A DNA stretch of 64,000 nt, taken from assembly GCF_001591385.1 (NCBI RefSeq), contig NZ_BCUU01000005.1, forward strand, positions 34,303 to 98,302. Reading direction: 5' to 3'. Positions 9,448 through 17,400 of the stretch are shown one piece after another (position 1 is the stretch's first letter; each line of letters opens with the position of its first letter). The notes under the pieces are model-generated. The model made no database searches and was not told the origin of the DNA. It saw only the letters and a program-made list of their open reading frames with translations. Both the position numbers and the translations under genes were made by a program. This DNA is from Variovorax soli NBRC 106424 (GTDB taxonomy: Bacteria; Pseudomonadota; Gammaproteobacteria; Burkholderiales; Burkholderiaceae_C).

Positions 9448-10182
9448 TCAGGCTCCTGCGAGTGATGTTGCGATGCCGTGCCGCGCCGGTTCCCGCGAAG
9501 CGCGCACGGTCATGGAGAAGCGGCCGATATCCGCCACCGCGCCGCTGACGACATCGCCAGGCTGCAGGGCGCCAACGCCAGAAGGTGTGCCGGTAAACAC
9601 CAGATCGCCAGGCTGCAACGCGACCGAGCGCGAGAGCATCGCCACCAGCTCGGGTACCGGCCACAGGAGCTCCGAAAGGTCGGCGCGCTGTCGCTCGACA
9701 CCGTTGACCGCCAGCCACACGGCGCCAGACTTCGGATGTCCGCACACCTCGGCGGGCACGAGCGGCGTGCAGGGCGCCGAATGATCGAAAGCCTTGGCGG
9801 CTTCCCACGGGTTGCCCGCGCGCTTGGCCTGCTGTTGCAGGTCGCGCCGCGTCAGGTCCAGGCCTGCGGCATAGCCCCAGATGTGCCGCTCTTGCACCTG
9901 CGCCGCATCGATGTTGCTGCCTCCGCGGCCGATGGCCACCACAAGTTCCACTTCATGGCAGAAGTCACTCGTGCCGGGCGGGTAGGGCAGTTCGCCCTGC
10001 GCTGGCACGACAGCGCGGGCGGGTTTCATGAACCATGGCGGCATGTCTGTCGGGGCCGCTTCGTGCCGGTCCCACTTGTAGTTGCGGCCGATGCAGAACA
10101 CGCGGCCGACCGGAAAGGCGGCCGTCCTGCCCGCAACGGGCAGGCTGACCGGCACTGGCGGCGGAATCACGAACTCCGTCAT
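9448..10182 (-). CDS. Fumarylacetoacetate hydrolase family protein
   Basis: 244 residues, near the usual length of single-domain FAA hydrolases. The motif [15 protein letters not shown] opens the fold. The metal site is recognisable as [13 protein letters not shown] (Glu-x-Glu) with the later Asp of [12 protein letters not shown], and the oxyanion/C-terminal motif is [12 protein letters not shown]. Family members hydrolyse or decarboxylate 2-keto acids, including acylpyruvate hydrolases and 2-keto-3-deoxy acid dehydratase-like enzymes. In this operon it would act downstream of the dehydratase on a keto-deoxy sugar acid. Its end lies two bases from the SDR start, so co-translation is likely. 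Confidence 0.9.
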   Translation of the reverse strand: MTEFVIPPPVPVSLPVAGRTAAFPVGRVFCIGRNYKWDRHEAAPTDMPPWFMKPARAVVPAQGELPYPPGTSDFCHEVELVVAIGRGGSNIDAAQVQERHIWGYAAGLDLTRRDLQQQAKRAGNPWEAAKAFDHSAPCTPLVPAEVCGHPKSGAVWLAVNGVERQRADLSELLWPVPELVAMLSRSVALQPGDLVFTGTPSGVGALQPGDVVSGAVADIGRFSMTVRASREPARHGIATSLAGA

Positions 10183-10195
10183 TTGCTTGCCGGCT

Positions 10196-11170
10196 TCAGT
10201 CGACCGTGATGTTGCGGCTGCGGATGATCTGCGCGTAGCGCTGCCGGTCGTCCGAGATCAGCTTGCCGAATTCCTGCGGCGTGGTCGCGCGCGGCACGCC
10301 GCCCAGCGCAACGATGCGTGCCTTGACATCTTCGTCCGCAAGCACCGCGCGCACGTCGGCCGCGATCTTTTCGACAACGTCTTTCGGCGTTGCCGCCGGT
10401 GCCAGCATCCCGATCCATGAGATCGCGTTGAAGCCCGGAATCGCCGTCTCCGAAAGCGTGGGAACGTCAGGCAACGCCGGTACCCGCTTGTCGCCGGTCA
10501 CGGCCAGCGCGCGCAGCTTGCCTGCCTTGATGTTGCCGGACGCCTCCAGCACTGTCATGAACGACAGCTGCACATGGCCCGCGACCAAATCCGCGATGGC
10601 CGGGCCGCCGCCGCGATAGGGCACGTGCACGACGAAGGTGCCGGTCTGGTCCTTGAAGACTTCCGCCGCAAGGTGCGGCGCGCCGCCGGCGCCGGAACTG
10701 CTGTAGGTAATCTGCCCGGGCTTCGACTTCGCAAGGGCAATGAACTCAGCCGGCGTCTTCGCCGGGACCGACGGGTTGACCATCATGGCCAGGGGCAACT
10801 CGGCGACCAGCGAAACGGGTGCAAACGCGGTGTCCGGGTTGTAGGGCAGACGGGCATAGAGGGAAGGGTTGATGGACTGCGTCCCGATGTTGCCAAGGAG
10901 CAGGGTGTAGCCATCCGGCTTGGCCTTGGCCACATAGTCCGCACCGATCTGGCCGGCGGCGCCGCCCTTGTTTTCCACAATGACGGACTGGCCCCAGCGC
11001 TTGCCGAGCTGGGCGGCGAGCACGCGCGCGCCGGTGTCGGTTCCGCCGCCGGGCGGGAAGGGAACCACCAGGGTCACCGGCCGCGCCGGGTAGGTTTGCG
11101 AGAAGCTCGGCGCAGGGGCCGCAGCGAGCAGGGCGATGGTTGCCGCAATGGCAAGGCGTTGGATGGGCAA
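10196..11170 (-). CDS. Tripartite tricarboxylate transporter (TctC/Bug) solute-binding protein
   Basis: 324 residues from a TTG start at 11170 that has a GGAGA six bases upstream. Signal peptide LAIAATIALLAAAPAPSFS, then TYPARPVTLVVPFPPGGGTD, VIVENKGGAAGQIGADYV and KPDGYTLLLGN, all family hallmarks. This is the second Bug receptor in the sugar-acid operon, just 13 bases upstream of the FAA hydrolase. Two receptors in one operon suggest either two related ligands or a signalling role for one of them. No TctAB genes accompany it. Confidence 0.93.
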   Translation of the reverse strand: MPIQRLAIAATIALLAAAPAPSFSQTYPARPVTLVVPFPPGGGTDTGARVLAAQLGKRWGQSVIVENKGGAAGQIGADYVAKAKPDGYTLLLGNIGTQSINPSLYARLPYNPDTAFAPVSLVAELPLAMMVNPSVPAKTPAEFIALAKSKPGQITYSSSGAGGAPHLAAEVFKDQTGTFVVHVPYRGGGPAIADLVAGHVQLSFMTVLEASGNIKAGKLRALAVTGDKRVPALPDVPTLSETAIPGFNAISWIGMLAPAATPKDVVEKIAADVRAVLADEDVKARIVALGGVPRATTPQEFGKLISDDRQRYAQIIRSRNITVD

Positions 11171-11228
11171 GGCGTGTCTCCGTATGGCTTTTTGTCGAAC
11201 GTGGTGAAGGCGCCGTAGCGCAGTGCAC

Positions 11229-12182
11229 TCAGGTCGTGAGGCTCATGGCCGGACGCTGGCCAGCCAGCGCCTGTGCGACGCTGTCGAGCACCATCCGCCC
11301 CATGGCCGTACGGGTCTCCCAGGTGGCGCTGGCGCGATGGGCCTGCAGCGTGGCCCGTTCGGATTCGCGCAAGGCTTGCGGCACGCGGGGCTCGTCGACG
11401 AACACGTCCAGCCCCACGCCGGCAATGCGGCCAGCGACGAGTGCTTCCGTCAGGTCGTCTTCTCGCACCAGGCGGCCGCGAGCGACGTTGATGAGAAAGC
11501 CCTTCGGCCCAAGCGCCTCGATGACGGACGCATCCACAATGCCTTCGGCCTTGTCTGCCGCCGCGCAGAGCACCAGCGCATCGCATTCGCGGGCCAGGTC
11601 GATGAGCGCCGGCACGAAGCGATGAGGCACGTCCTCCATGTGGCGCAGGTCGGTGTAGCTGATCGGACATCCGAAGGCTTCGGCCCGCACCGCGACGGCG
11701 CGGCCGACACGGCCCATGCCGACGATGCCCACGCGCATGCCGCTGAAGCGCCGCGCCAGCGGAATGGCGCTCGGGTTGGGAAAGCGCTCCCACTGGCCTT
11801 CGCGCACGAAGCGGTCGCCCGCGCAGAGGTTGCGGCAGGCCGCGATGAGCAGCCCGATGGCCAGGTCGGCCACGTCCTCGGTGAGCGCGCCAAGCGTGGC
11901 GGTCACGGGCAGCGCGCGGGTTGCGCAGTAGGCCAGGTCGACTGCGTCGGTGCCGACGCCGTTGACTGCCACGACCTTGAGGCCGGGCAACTGCTCCAGC
12001 ATGGACCGCGAGATGCCGGTGTGGCCGCCGGTGATCGCTGCGTCGATGGACGCGCCGTGTTCCCGGACCCAGCCCTGGGGGTCGGCCATTTCGAACAGCT
12101 TGTGGATTTCGTACAGGGATGCGAGCTCTTCGTTGATCTCGGGAATAAGGATCGGGTTGAGCTGCAGGACTCGGGGTTTCAT
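11229..12182 (-). CDS. D-isomer-specific 2-hydroxyacid dehydrogenase
   Basis: 317 residues with ATG at 12182 (MKPRVLQLN); in-frame codons further upstream give a polar tail inside the promoter and are not preferred. The NAD-binding motif is VGIVGMGRVGRAVA (about residue 148). The catalytic Arg is in NVARGRLV, the Glu in the following VFVDEPRVP stretch, and the His in AHRASATWETR. The family reduces 2-keto acids to D-2-hydroxy acids (glyoxylate/hydroxypyruvate reductase type). It is the first gene of the minus-strand sugar-acid operon and its promoter faces the HTH-citrate synthase gene. Glyoxylate, hydroxypyruvate or tartronate semialdehyde derived from sugar acids would be sensible substrates. 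Confidence 0.9.
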   Translation of the reverse strand: MKPRVLQLNPILIPEINEELASLYEIHKLFEMADPQGWVREHGASIDAAITGGHTGISRSMLEQLPGLKVVAVNGVGTDAVDLAYCATRALPVTATLGALTEDVADLAIGLLIAACRNLCAGDRFVREGQWERFPNPSAIPLARRFSGMRVGIVGMGRVGRAVAVRAEAFGCPISYTDLRHMEDVPHRFVPALIDLARECDALVLCAAADKAEGIVDASVIEALGPKGFLINVARGRLVREDDLTEALVAGRIAGVGLDVFVDEPRVPQALRESERATLQAHRASATWETRTAMGRMVLDSVAQALAGQRPAMSLTT

Positions 12183-12210
12183 GAGATCGGGAAATGTGCG
12201 TTTCAGGATG

Positions 12211-12234
12211 GGTTGATGGTAGATATAGGTTGAT
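12211..12234. promoter_or_regulatory. Direct heptamer repeat in an AT-rich divergent promoter region
   Basis: GGTTGAT occurs at 12211-12217 and again at 12228-12234, a 17-base period, in the 106-base AT-rich gap between the divergent 2-hydroxyacid dehydrogenase and HTH-citrate synthase genes. TATA-rich stretches follow at about 12253-12270. The repeat could be a regulator site, but no protein can be assigned to it. Confidence 0.35.
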
Positions 12235-12288
12235 CCAATAGGCAATCTTGACGTATAAAATCAATATAAATAACGACTTTGACCGACC

Positions 12289-13452
12289 ATGGCCTCCTGG
12301 ATTTCGATGGAGGAGGCGTGCCGCCTCCTCGCCGTGCAAGCGCAAACCGTCTACGCGTACGTGAGCCGCGGCAAGCTGGAAGTCATGACCGATCCCGGCG
12401 ATACGCGCCGCAGCCTCTACCGAGCCGAAGACGTCGCGGCCCTGGCCAGGCGAAAGCAGGCAGGCCGCAAGCACGAGACCTTGGCGACCAACACCCTGTT
12501 CGGCGCGCAGCCCAGCATTCCCACCGCCCTGTCGTCTTTCCTGCGCGGGCACCTGTACTACCGCGGCCAGGACGCTGTGTCCCTGGCCGGCTCCTATAGC
12601 CTGGAAGACGCGGCGCGGCTGCTGTGGGCAGCTGGGCAGCCGGTTGAGTTTTCGTCGCCCAAGCCGGCCCGCTCGCACAAGCCGGGGCGGGTTGCTGCGT
12701 TCACCGCGCTTGCCGCACTCGCAGCCAGCGGGCACTCCACGCACGGGCGCCTCACGCGCGTGTTGCACACCGAAGGCCAGGCGCTGGTCGGCCAGCTGGC
12801 CGCATCCTTCGGCGCGCAGGCCGGGCGCGAAGCGCTGCACCTGCGCTTTGCGCAAGGCTGGGGCTTGCCCCAGGAAGTGGCCGAGCTACTGCGAACCGCG
12901 ATGGTGCTGCTGGCCGATCACGAGCTGACCAGTTCGGCGTTTGCCGCGCGCATTGCGGCTTCCACCGGGGCTTCGCTGCCGGCATGCCTGCTGGCTGGAT
13001 TGACCACGCTCTCGGGCCCGCTGCATGGCGATGCATCCGGGCGCGTGCAGGCCCTGTTCGACGAGGTGGAGCGCCAGGGCGAGGAGCAGGTGGTGTCGCA
13101 CTACCTTTCCACCGCCATGCCGCTGGCCGGCTTCGGTCACCACCTCTACCCCGACGGAGATCCGCGTGCGGCTGCCTTGCTGGCGTTGTTCGAGCCGCCC
13201 AAGGTCATCTCGCGCTTCATCCGCAAGGTGGCCGACCTCACCGGCTTGCAGCCGAACATCGACGTGGCCCTGGCGGCGTTGGTGGCGACCTACCAGCTTC
13301 CGGCCGACGCGGCATTCGGCCTCTTCGCGACTGCGCGCAGCGTCGGCCTGCTGGCGCATAGTCTTGAACAACTGGGCGTAACACAGGTCATCCGACCACG
13401 GGGCCGGTACGTGGGGCAGGCGCCCGATGTCGCGCAGGCCGCGCGCCCGTAG
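12289..13452 (+). CDS. Citrate synthase-family protein with N-terminal helix-turn-helix domain
   Basis: 387 residues. Residues about 1-60 resemble an excisionase/MerR-type DNA-binding unit (SMEEACRLLAVQAQTVYAYV, then GKLEV and RSLYRAEDVAAL). From about residue 85 the chain follows the citrate synthase fold. Candidate catalytic residues are His in ADHELTSSAF, His in GFGHHLYPDGDPRA, Asp in PNIDVALAAL and a late RPRGRYVG arginine, so the active site looks intact rather than degenerate. HTH-citrate synthase fusions occur in proteobacteria, but I know of no firm biochemical role. Divergent orientation from the sugar-acid operon suggests it makes, cleaves or senses a citrate-like metabolite linked to that operon. 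Confidence 0.82.
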   Translation: MASWISMEEACRLLAVQAQTVYAYVSRGKLEVMTDPGDTRRSLYRAEDVAALARRKQAGRKHETLATNTLFGAQPSIPTALSSFLRGHLYYRGQDAVSLAGSYSLEDAARLLWAAGQPVEFSSPKPARSHKPGRVAAFTALAALAASGHSTHGRLTRVLHTEGQALVGQLAASFGAQAGREALHLRFAQGWGLPQEVAELLRTAMVLLADHELTSSAFAARIAASTGASLPACLLAGLTTLSGPLHGDASGRVQALFDEVERQGEEQVVSHYLSTAMPLAGFGHHLYPDGDPRAAALLALFEPPKVISRFIRKVADLTGLQPNIDVALAALVATYQLPADAAFGLFATARSVGLLAHSLEQLGVTQVIRPRGRYVGQAPDVAQAARP

Positions 13453-13730
13453 TTCACGGCAAGGTTCAGAAAGGCGGTCGAGCCAGCGCCCCTGCGATGA
13501 GAACCGGCCTCTTGGCCGGATCGGAGATTGCGAACTGTAGGCGCCCAGATGCTCGATGGCGCTGGTACCAGTCCTTGCCGTAACCTTGGTGCAGCATCAC
13601 GTCGGCAGCGAGACTTCGCTCGGCGCTTAAGGCTCATCAAGGGCATTGCGGCAGCGAAATCAAAACGGTAGCGAAGCAGTCCGGAACTGCGGCTTCCTGT
13701 CGGCTTGCCGTCATTGCGGTCCGTCAAGTG

Positions 13731-13772
13731 AAAGGGCCGCTTTCGCTGCTGCGGAGCCGCCCCAGCCAACGA
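13731..13772 (+). repeat. Copy 1 of a short diverged intergenic repeat
   Basis: The stretch starts AAGGGCCGCTTTC, continues with a TGCGG core and ends CAGCCAACGA. The reverse complement of 26515-26549 has the same three blocks in the same order, with small indels between them. Both copies lie in gene-poor gaps, which fits a dispersed intergenic element. Confidence 0.45.
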
Positions 13773-14004
13773 AATCGGAAGCTGACCTTGTTGAAGGCAT
13801 GACGCCTTCGGTGCCCATTGCCGACCAATAGCCACTCAGCTGCGCTCTCCTGTTCGTCCGAGGACAGATCGAACAGGTAGTCGTGCCGTCGACGCGCAGG
13901 TACGTCCAGTCGCCTACCGCAGCGCGCTGGCCGCGGCAGTTCGTGCGCCAGCACCATGCCCTAGCCCGAATGACTTTACCCGAGACACGTGGCATCGCGC
14001 CGCT

Positions 14005-14142
14005 ACCCGACTGCGGCTTCGAGCCGAGCGACATGGCTTCATTCTGGTCTCTCGCGGCGACGTGCCGCTAACGCCTGCCGCGGAGCACTTTGCCCATTGC
14101 GTGGTCGAGATAAGCCGTCAGACATTGGATGGCGCTGATTGA
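14005..14142 (+). pseudogene. Probable remnant of a LysR-type regulator C-terminus
   Basis: The frame ending in TGA at 14140-14142 contains HGFILVSRGDVPLTPAAEHF followed by a short helical tail. This resembles the last strand and helix of a LysR effector-binding domain, where a Thr/Ser-Arg turn precedes LxPAAxxF. Upstream in the same frame I see no recognisable LysR sequence and no start, so at most a fragment survives. The identification rests on a short motif and is tentative. Confidence 0.35.
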
Positions 14143-14221
14143 AGAGGCGGTTTGAGTTGAATGGCCGGCGCGGCGCCCTGTGCGCCCGCAGTCTTGAAAC
14201 CAATCACGGCCATTGGACGGA

Positions 14222-14989
14222 ATGGAGCATGATCGGGCCATGCCCGGCAAACTCCAACCATCCCGTCGCCCTCCCCGGAACGAGGCACAGCGCCAGACCA
14301 TTCTCGATGCCGCCTCGCTGCTGTTCATCGAAAAAGGCTTCGGCGGCACCAACATCAATGACATCGCGGACGCAGTGGGCGTGACGCGCACTGCGCTCTA
14401 CTACTACTTCCCCAGCAAGGAGGCGATGCTCGAAGCCCTTACCAAGGACGTCACTGAGCGCGCCAGCGAACTGACGGCGGAAGTCTCGCGGCGCGCGGAG
14501 CTGCCGGCGGACCAGGCGCTGCACGAGTTGATCCTGCGCCAGGCAGGGCTGGTGCTGGCGCATCCGCTGCAGTTCCGCGTTGCCGAACGCAGCGAAGGCA
14601 GCTTGCCCGAAGAGCAACGCCACGCCGCACAGGCAGCCAGGCGCGCGGTGCGCGATGGTTTCGTCAGCGTCATCCGGCGCGGCATCGCGGAAGGCGTTTT
14701 TCCGCCGGTGGACGCGGACGTCGCGGCGTTTTCGATCATCGGCATGTGCAATTGGTGCGCCTGGTGGTTCGACACCCGCCGCGGCGAACCCATGGAACCC
14801 GTGGCCGAGCTGATCGCCACCTTCGGCCTGCGCATGCTGCGGTCCCCGGAGGCGCCCGGCGCGACAAACGGGGAAAAGCGCGGCAAGGCACGCTCGGCCA
14901 AGGCAGACACCACCGACGTCGGCTATGCCCTGGCGCGGGCACGCGAGGCGCTGGACCTGCTGGAAAACAGCCTTGCATCCACCCCATGA
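14222..14989 (+). CDS. TetR/AcrR-family transcriptional regulator
   Basis: 255 residues from ATG 14222; a second in-frame ATG at 14240 is equally possible. The N-terminal DNA-binding domain is clear: RQTILDAASLLFIEKGF, then TNINDIADAVGVTRTALYYYF as the helix-turn-helix and SKEAMLEAL after it. The C-terminal ligand domain is helical and ends in a long basic tail (about 40 residues after LRMLRSPEA) that is unusual for the family. It is transcribed toward the aryl-CoA operon, and a perfect palindrome overlapping that operon's -35 element makes it the likely repressor. The inducer may be the aromatic acid or its CoA thioester. Confidence 0.9.
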   Translation: MEHDRAMPGKLQPSRRPPRNEAQRQTILDAASLLFIEKGFGGTNINDIADAVGVTRTALYYYFPSKEAMLEALTKDVTERASELTAEVSRRAELPADQALHELILRQAGLVLAHPLQFRVAERSEGSLPEEQRHAAQAARRAVRDGFVSVIRRGIAEGVFPPVDADVAAFSIIGMCNWCAWWFDTRRGEPMEPVAELIATFGLRMLRSPEAPGATNGEKRGKARSAKADTTDVGYALARAREALDLLENSLASTP

Positions 14990-15030
14990 CATGAGCCGGT
15001 GACCGTGGCAGCACCATAGTATTAACACCT

Positions 15031-15048
15031 ACGTCAAATATTTGACGT
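15031..15048. promoter_or_regulatory. Perfect 18-bp palindrome, probable TetR operator
   Basis: ACGTCAAATATTTGACGT reads identically on both strands. It lies 42 bases after the TetR gene, 66 bases before the first operon gene, and overlaps the predicted -35 hexamer at 15042-15047, as expected for a TetR-type repressor. Confidence 0.75.
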
Positions 15049-15070
15049 TACTGTCGAATCAACCTAGCAT
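15042..15070 (+). promoter_or_regulatory. Sigma-70 promoter of the aryl-CoA operon
   Basis: TTGACG at 15042-15047 and TAGCAT at 15065-15070 are separated by exactly 17 bases. The start site would fall near 15077, leaving a leader of about 37 bases before the ATG at 15114. The -35 is inside the palindromic operator. Confidence 0.65.
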
Positions 15071-15113
15071 TGGCTCACGTCAATGCAAGGAGCGCCGCAG
15101 CGCGATTCGACCC

Positions 15114-16397
15114 ATGAGCAACCCTTCCGCCCCCACCGCACTGTCCGCGCAGGCCACCGCGGGCTTCCTGAACACGGACTGGAATCCACGCGACATTCCG
15201 AGCGGCACGACCACCGCCAACGTGGTGCTGCGCACCGCCGACCAGGCGGCAACGGGCGGCTCGCTCTATCGCCCGGCGACACCCACCGACACCGTGGTGT
15301 GCGTCATGCATCCGCGCGAATTCATGGCCTGCCACTACCTGATCCCCGACATCGTGGGCGCAGGCTATGCGGCCTGGTCGCAGTCGCCTCGCTCGGTGGG
15401 CAACGACCTGCGGCTGGAACACGAGTTCGCGCTGCATGACGTGGCGACCGGCCTGCAATACCTGAGCGCGGCGGGCTTCAAGCGCATCGTGCTGCTGGGC
15501 AACTCCGGCGGCGCCGGGCTGTACGCGCTGTACGCGCAGCAGTCCGCGCTGCCCGGCGGGCAGCGCATCGCCCGCACGCCGGGCGGGCGCCCCACGCAGT
15601 TGGCCGACCTGGACATGCCGCTGGCCGACGGCTTCGTGCTGGTGGGCCCGCACCCCGGCCAGGGCGCACTGCTGCTCAACTGCATCGACCCGAGCGTGCT
15701 GGACGAGAACGACCCGCTGTCGGTCGATGCTTCGCTCGATCCGCTGTCGCCGGCCAACGGCTACGCGGGCAAGGGCCAGACGCGCTACAGCGCCGAATTC
15801 ATCGAGCGCTACCGCGCCGCGCAGCGCGCACGCGTGGCCCGTATCGACGAGCACGCCCGCACCCTGATCGCGCGTCGCCAGGCGGCCCGCCAGCGCGTGA
15901 AGGAGGCCGCGGTAGACGGCGGCAAGCCCAGCCCCGAGGACCGCCGCCTGGCCGGCCACACGCCCATCTTCAACGTCTGGCGCACCGACGCCGACCTGCG
16001 CTGCTTCGACCTGACGCTGGACGCATCGGACCGCAGGTTCGGCTCGCTCTGGGGCGCCGACCCCTACGCCTCCAACTACGGCGCGGTCGGCTTCGCGCGG
16101 CAGTGCACGCCCGAGAGCTGGCTGTCCACCTGGTCGGCGCACTCGTCGAACGCCTCGCTGGCCAGGACGGCGGCCTCCATCACCCAGCCGGTGCTGGTGG
16201 TGGAGTACACCGGCGACCAGGCCTGCTTCCCTTCGGATGTGCAGCGCATCGTCGACGCCATCGGCTCGCGCGCCAAGCAGCACCTGCGCGTGCGCGGCGA
16301 CCACCACGGCCGCGCACTTGGCGCGAGCGAAGAGCCCGGCCGGCTGGAGGCCGGACGCCTGCTCGCGCAATGGCTGCGCAACCAGTTTCCACAGTGA
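15114..16397 (+). CDS. Large alpha/beta-hydrolase family protein
   Basis: 427 residues from ATG 15114 (MSNPSAPTALS); an in-frame start at 15042 would lie in the promoter. The fold is shown by VVCVMHPREFMACHYL, the nucleophile elbow GNSGGAGLYAL (Ser near residue 128), a probable acid in EYTGDQACFPSD and a C-terminal His in RGDHHGRAL. A charged insertion around residues 225-275 makes it longer than simple esterases. It is the first gene of the operon and is followed by a VOC enzyme. It could hydrolyse a ring-cleavage product or release the aromatic acid from an ester. The family is clear, the substrate is not. Confidence 0.82.
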   Translation: MSNPSAPTALSAQATAGFLNTDWNPRDIPSGTTTANVVLRTADQAATGGSLYRPATPTDTVVCVMHPREFMACHYLIPDIVGAGYAAWSQSPRSVGNDLRLEHEFALHDVATGLQYLSAAGFKRIVLLGNSGGAGLYALYAQQSALPGGQRIARTPGGRPTQLADLDMPLADGFVLVGPHPGQGALLLNCIDPSVLDENDPLSVDASLDPLSPANGYAGKGQTRYSAEFIERYRAAQRARVARIDEHARTLIARRQAARQRVKEAAVDGGKPSPEDRRLAGHTPIFNVWRTDADLRCFDLTLDASDRRFGSLWGADPYASNYGAVGFARQCTPESWLSTWSAHSSNASLARTAASITQPVLVVEYTGDQACFPSDVQRIVDAIGSRAKQHLRVRGDHHGRALGASEEPGRLEAGRLLAQWLRNQFPQ

Positions 16398-16483
16398 CTT
16401 CGCCCTGACCCGGGCCTGATCCATCCGCTGGGCGCCGCAGGCGCCCGCCCAACGCCATCCTGTTTCCTCATGGAGGACCACCC

Positions 16484-17377
16484 ATGTCTGCACGAGACCT
16501 TCCTTCCCTGGCCCTGCGCGGCGTCGACCACACGGCGCGCCCCACCTGGCGGCTGCGCGAGACCGTCGAGTTCTACCGCGACAAGCTCGGCCTGCCGCTG
16601 GTGCACGTGATCTCCGCGCGCGGCTGGGGCCCGGCCACGCACCCGGACTTCCTGCACTTCTTCTTCGACAGCGGCAACGGCAGCACCATCGCCTTCTTCT
16701 ACTACCTGGGCACCAACGAACCGGCCGGCATGCGCGAGCGCGCCGCCAGCCGCCCGCTGCCGGACGACCATGTGGCCGACGCCACGCACACCGCCTGGCT
16801 GGTCAAGGGCCCCGACGAACTGCGCGCCTGGAAGCAGCGCCTCGAATCGCAAGGGCTGGAGGTGTCGGTGGAGACGCGCCACGAGGTGATCGAATCGATC
16901 TACGTGCGCGATCCCAACGGCTACTTCGTCGAGTTCACGCACAAGCTGCGCCCGCTCACGGCGCTGGACGCCACCGACGCGCAGCTCACGCTGGAAGCGG
17001 CCATGGCGCTGGAAGATCAAGCGCACGGCGCCGGCCGCCTTCTGGACACCGTGGACGCCATCTGGAACGGCAAAGCCGAGAAGGTGGCCGAGCACGACCT
17101 GGCGTCCAGCGCGCCGGTGTGGCTGTCGGTTCCCCGCGTGGAGGAATTCGCGCCGCTGGTGAGCGCAGCGCGCCAGCATCCGGAATGCCGGGTGCGCACC
17201 GGCAAGGACTACGACCTGATCGAGGCCGACGGTCCGCTCGAGTTCGGGCGCAAGGCGCTGGGCTTCAAGCCCGCGCTGTGGTACGGCATGCTGACCGGCG
17301 GCGTGCACGGGCGCATCGAGCGCTTCGACCGCGATGTGTTGCGTATTGCGCCGGCACAGGCACCGGCGCAGGCTTGA
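16484..17377 (+). CDS. VOC-fold protein, candidate ring-cleavage dioxygenase
   Basis: 297 residues, ATG with a good GGAGG upstream. Residues about 10-155 form the VOC domain: GVDHTARPTWRLRETVEFY, then THTAWLV opening the second half, and VRDPNGYFVEFTH closing it. His of VDHT, His of ATHT and Glu of VEFTH give the two-His-one-Glu set expected for a metal site. The remaining 140 residues form an extra C-terminal region with WLSVPRVEEFAPLV and LWYGMLTGG that I do not recognise. The operon has no other ring-cleaving enzyme, so this is the best candidate. The length and tail differ from catechol 2,3-dioxygenases. Confidence 0.82.
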   Translation: MSARDLPSLALRGVDHTARPTWRLRETVEFYRDKLGLPLVHVISARGWGPATHPDFLHFFFDSGNGSTIAFFYYLGTNEPAGMRERAASRPLPDDHVADATHTAWLVKGPDELRAWKQRLESQGLEVSVETRHEVIESIYVRDPNGYFVEFTHKLRPLTALDATDAQLTLEAAMALEDQAHGAGRLLDTVDAIWNGKAEKVAEHDLASSAPVWLSVPRVEEFAPLVSAARQHPECRVRTGKDYDLIEADGPLEFGRKALGFKPALWYGMLTGGVHGRIERFDRDVLRIAPAQAPAQA

Positions 17378-17400
17378 CGCAGGCGCTGAAGGAAACAACG

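Larger units (their letters stand above)
13453..14221. other. Gene-poor interval with decayed sequence
   Basis: About 770 bases without an intact gene between the citrate synthase-like gene and the TetR gene. It contains a short diverged repeat also found near 26515-26549 and a probable LysR-type C-terminal remnant (both listed separately). No terminator with a U-tract and no RNA gene were seen. Confidence 0.5.
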
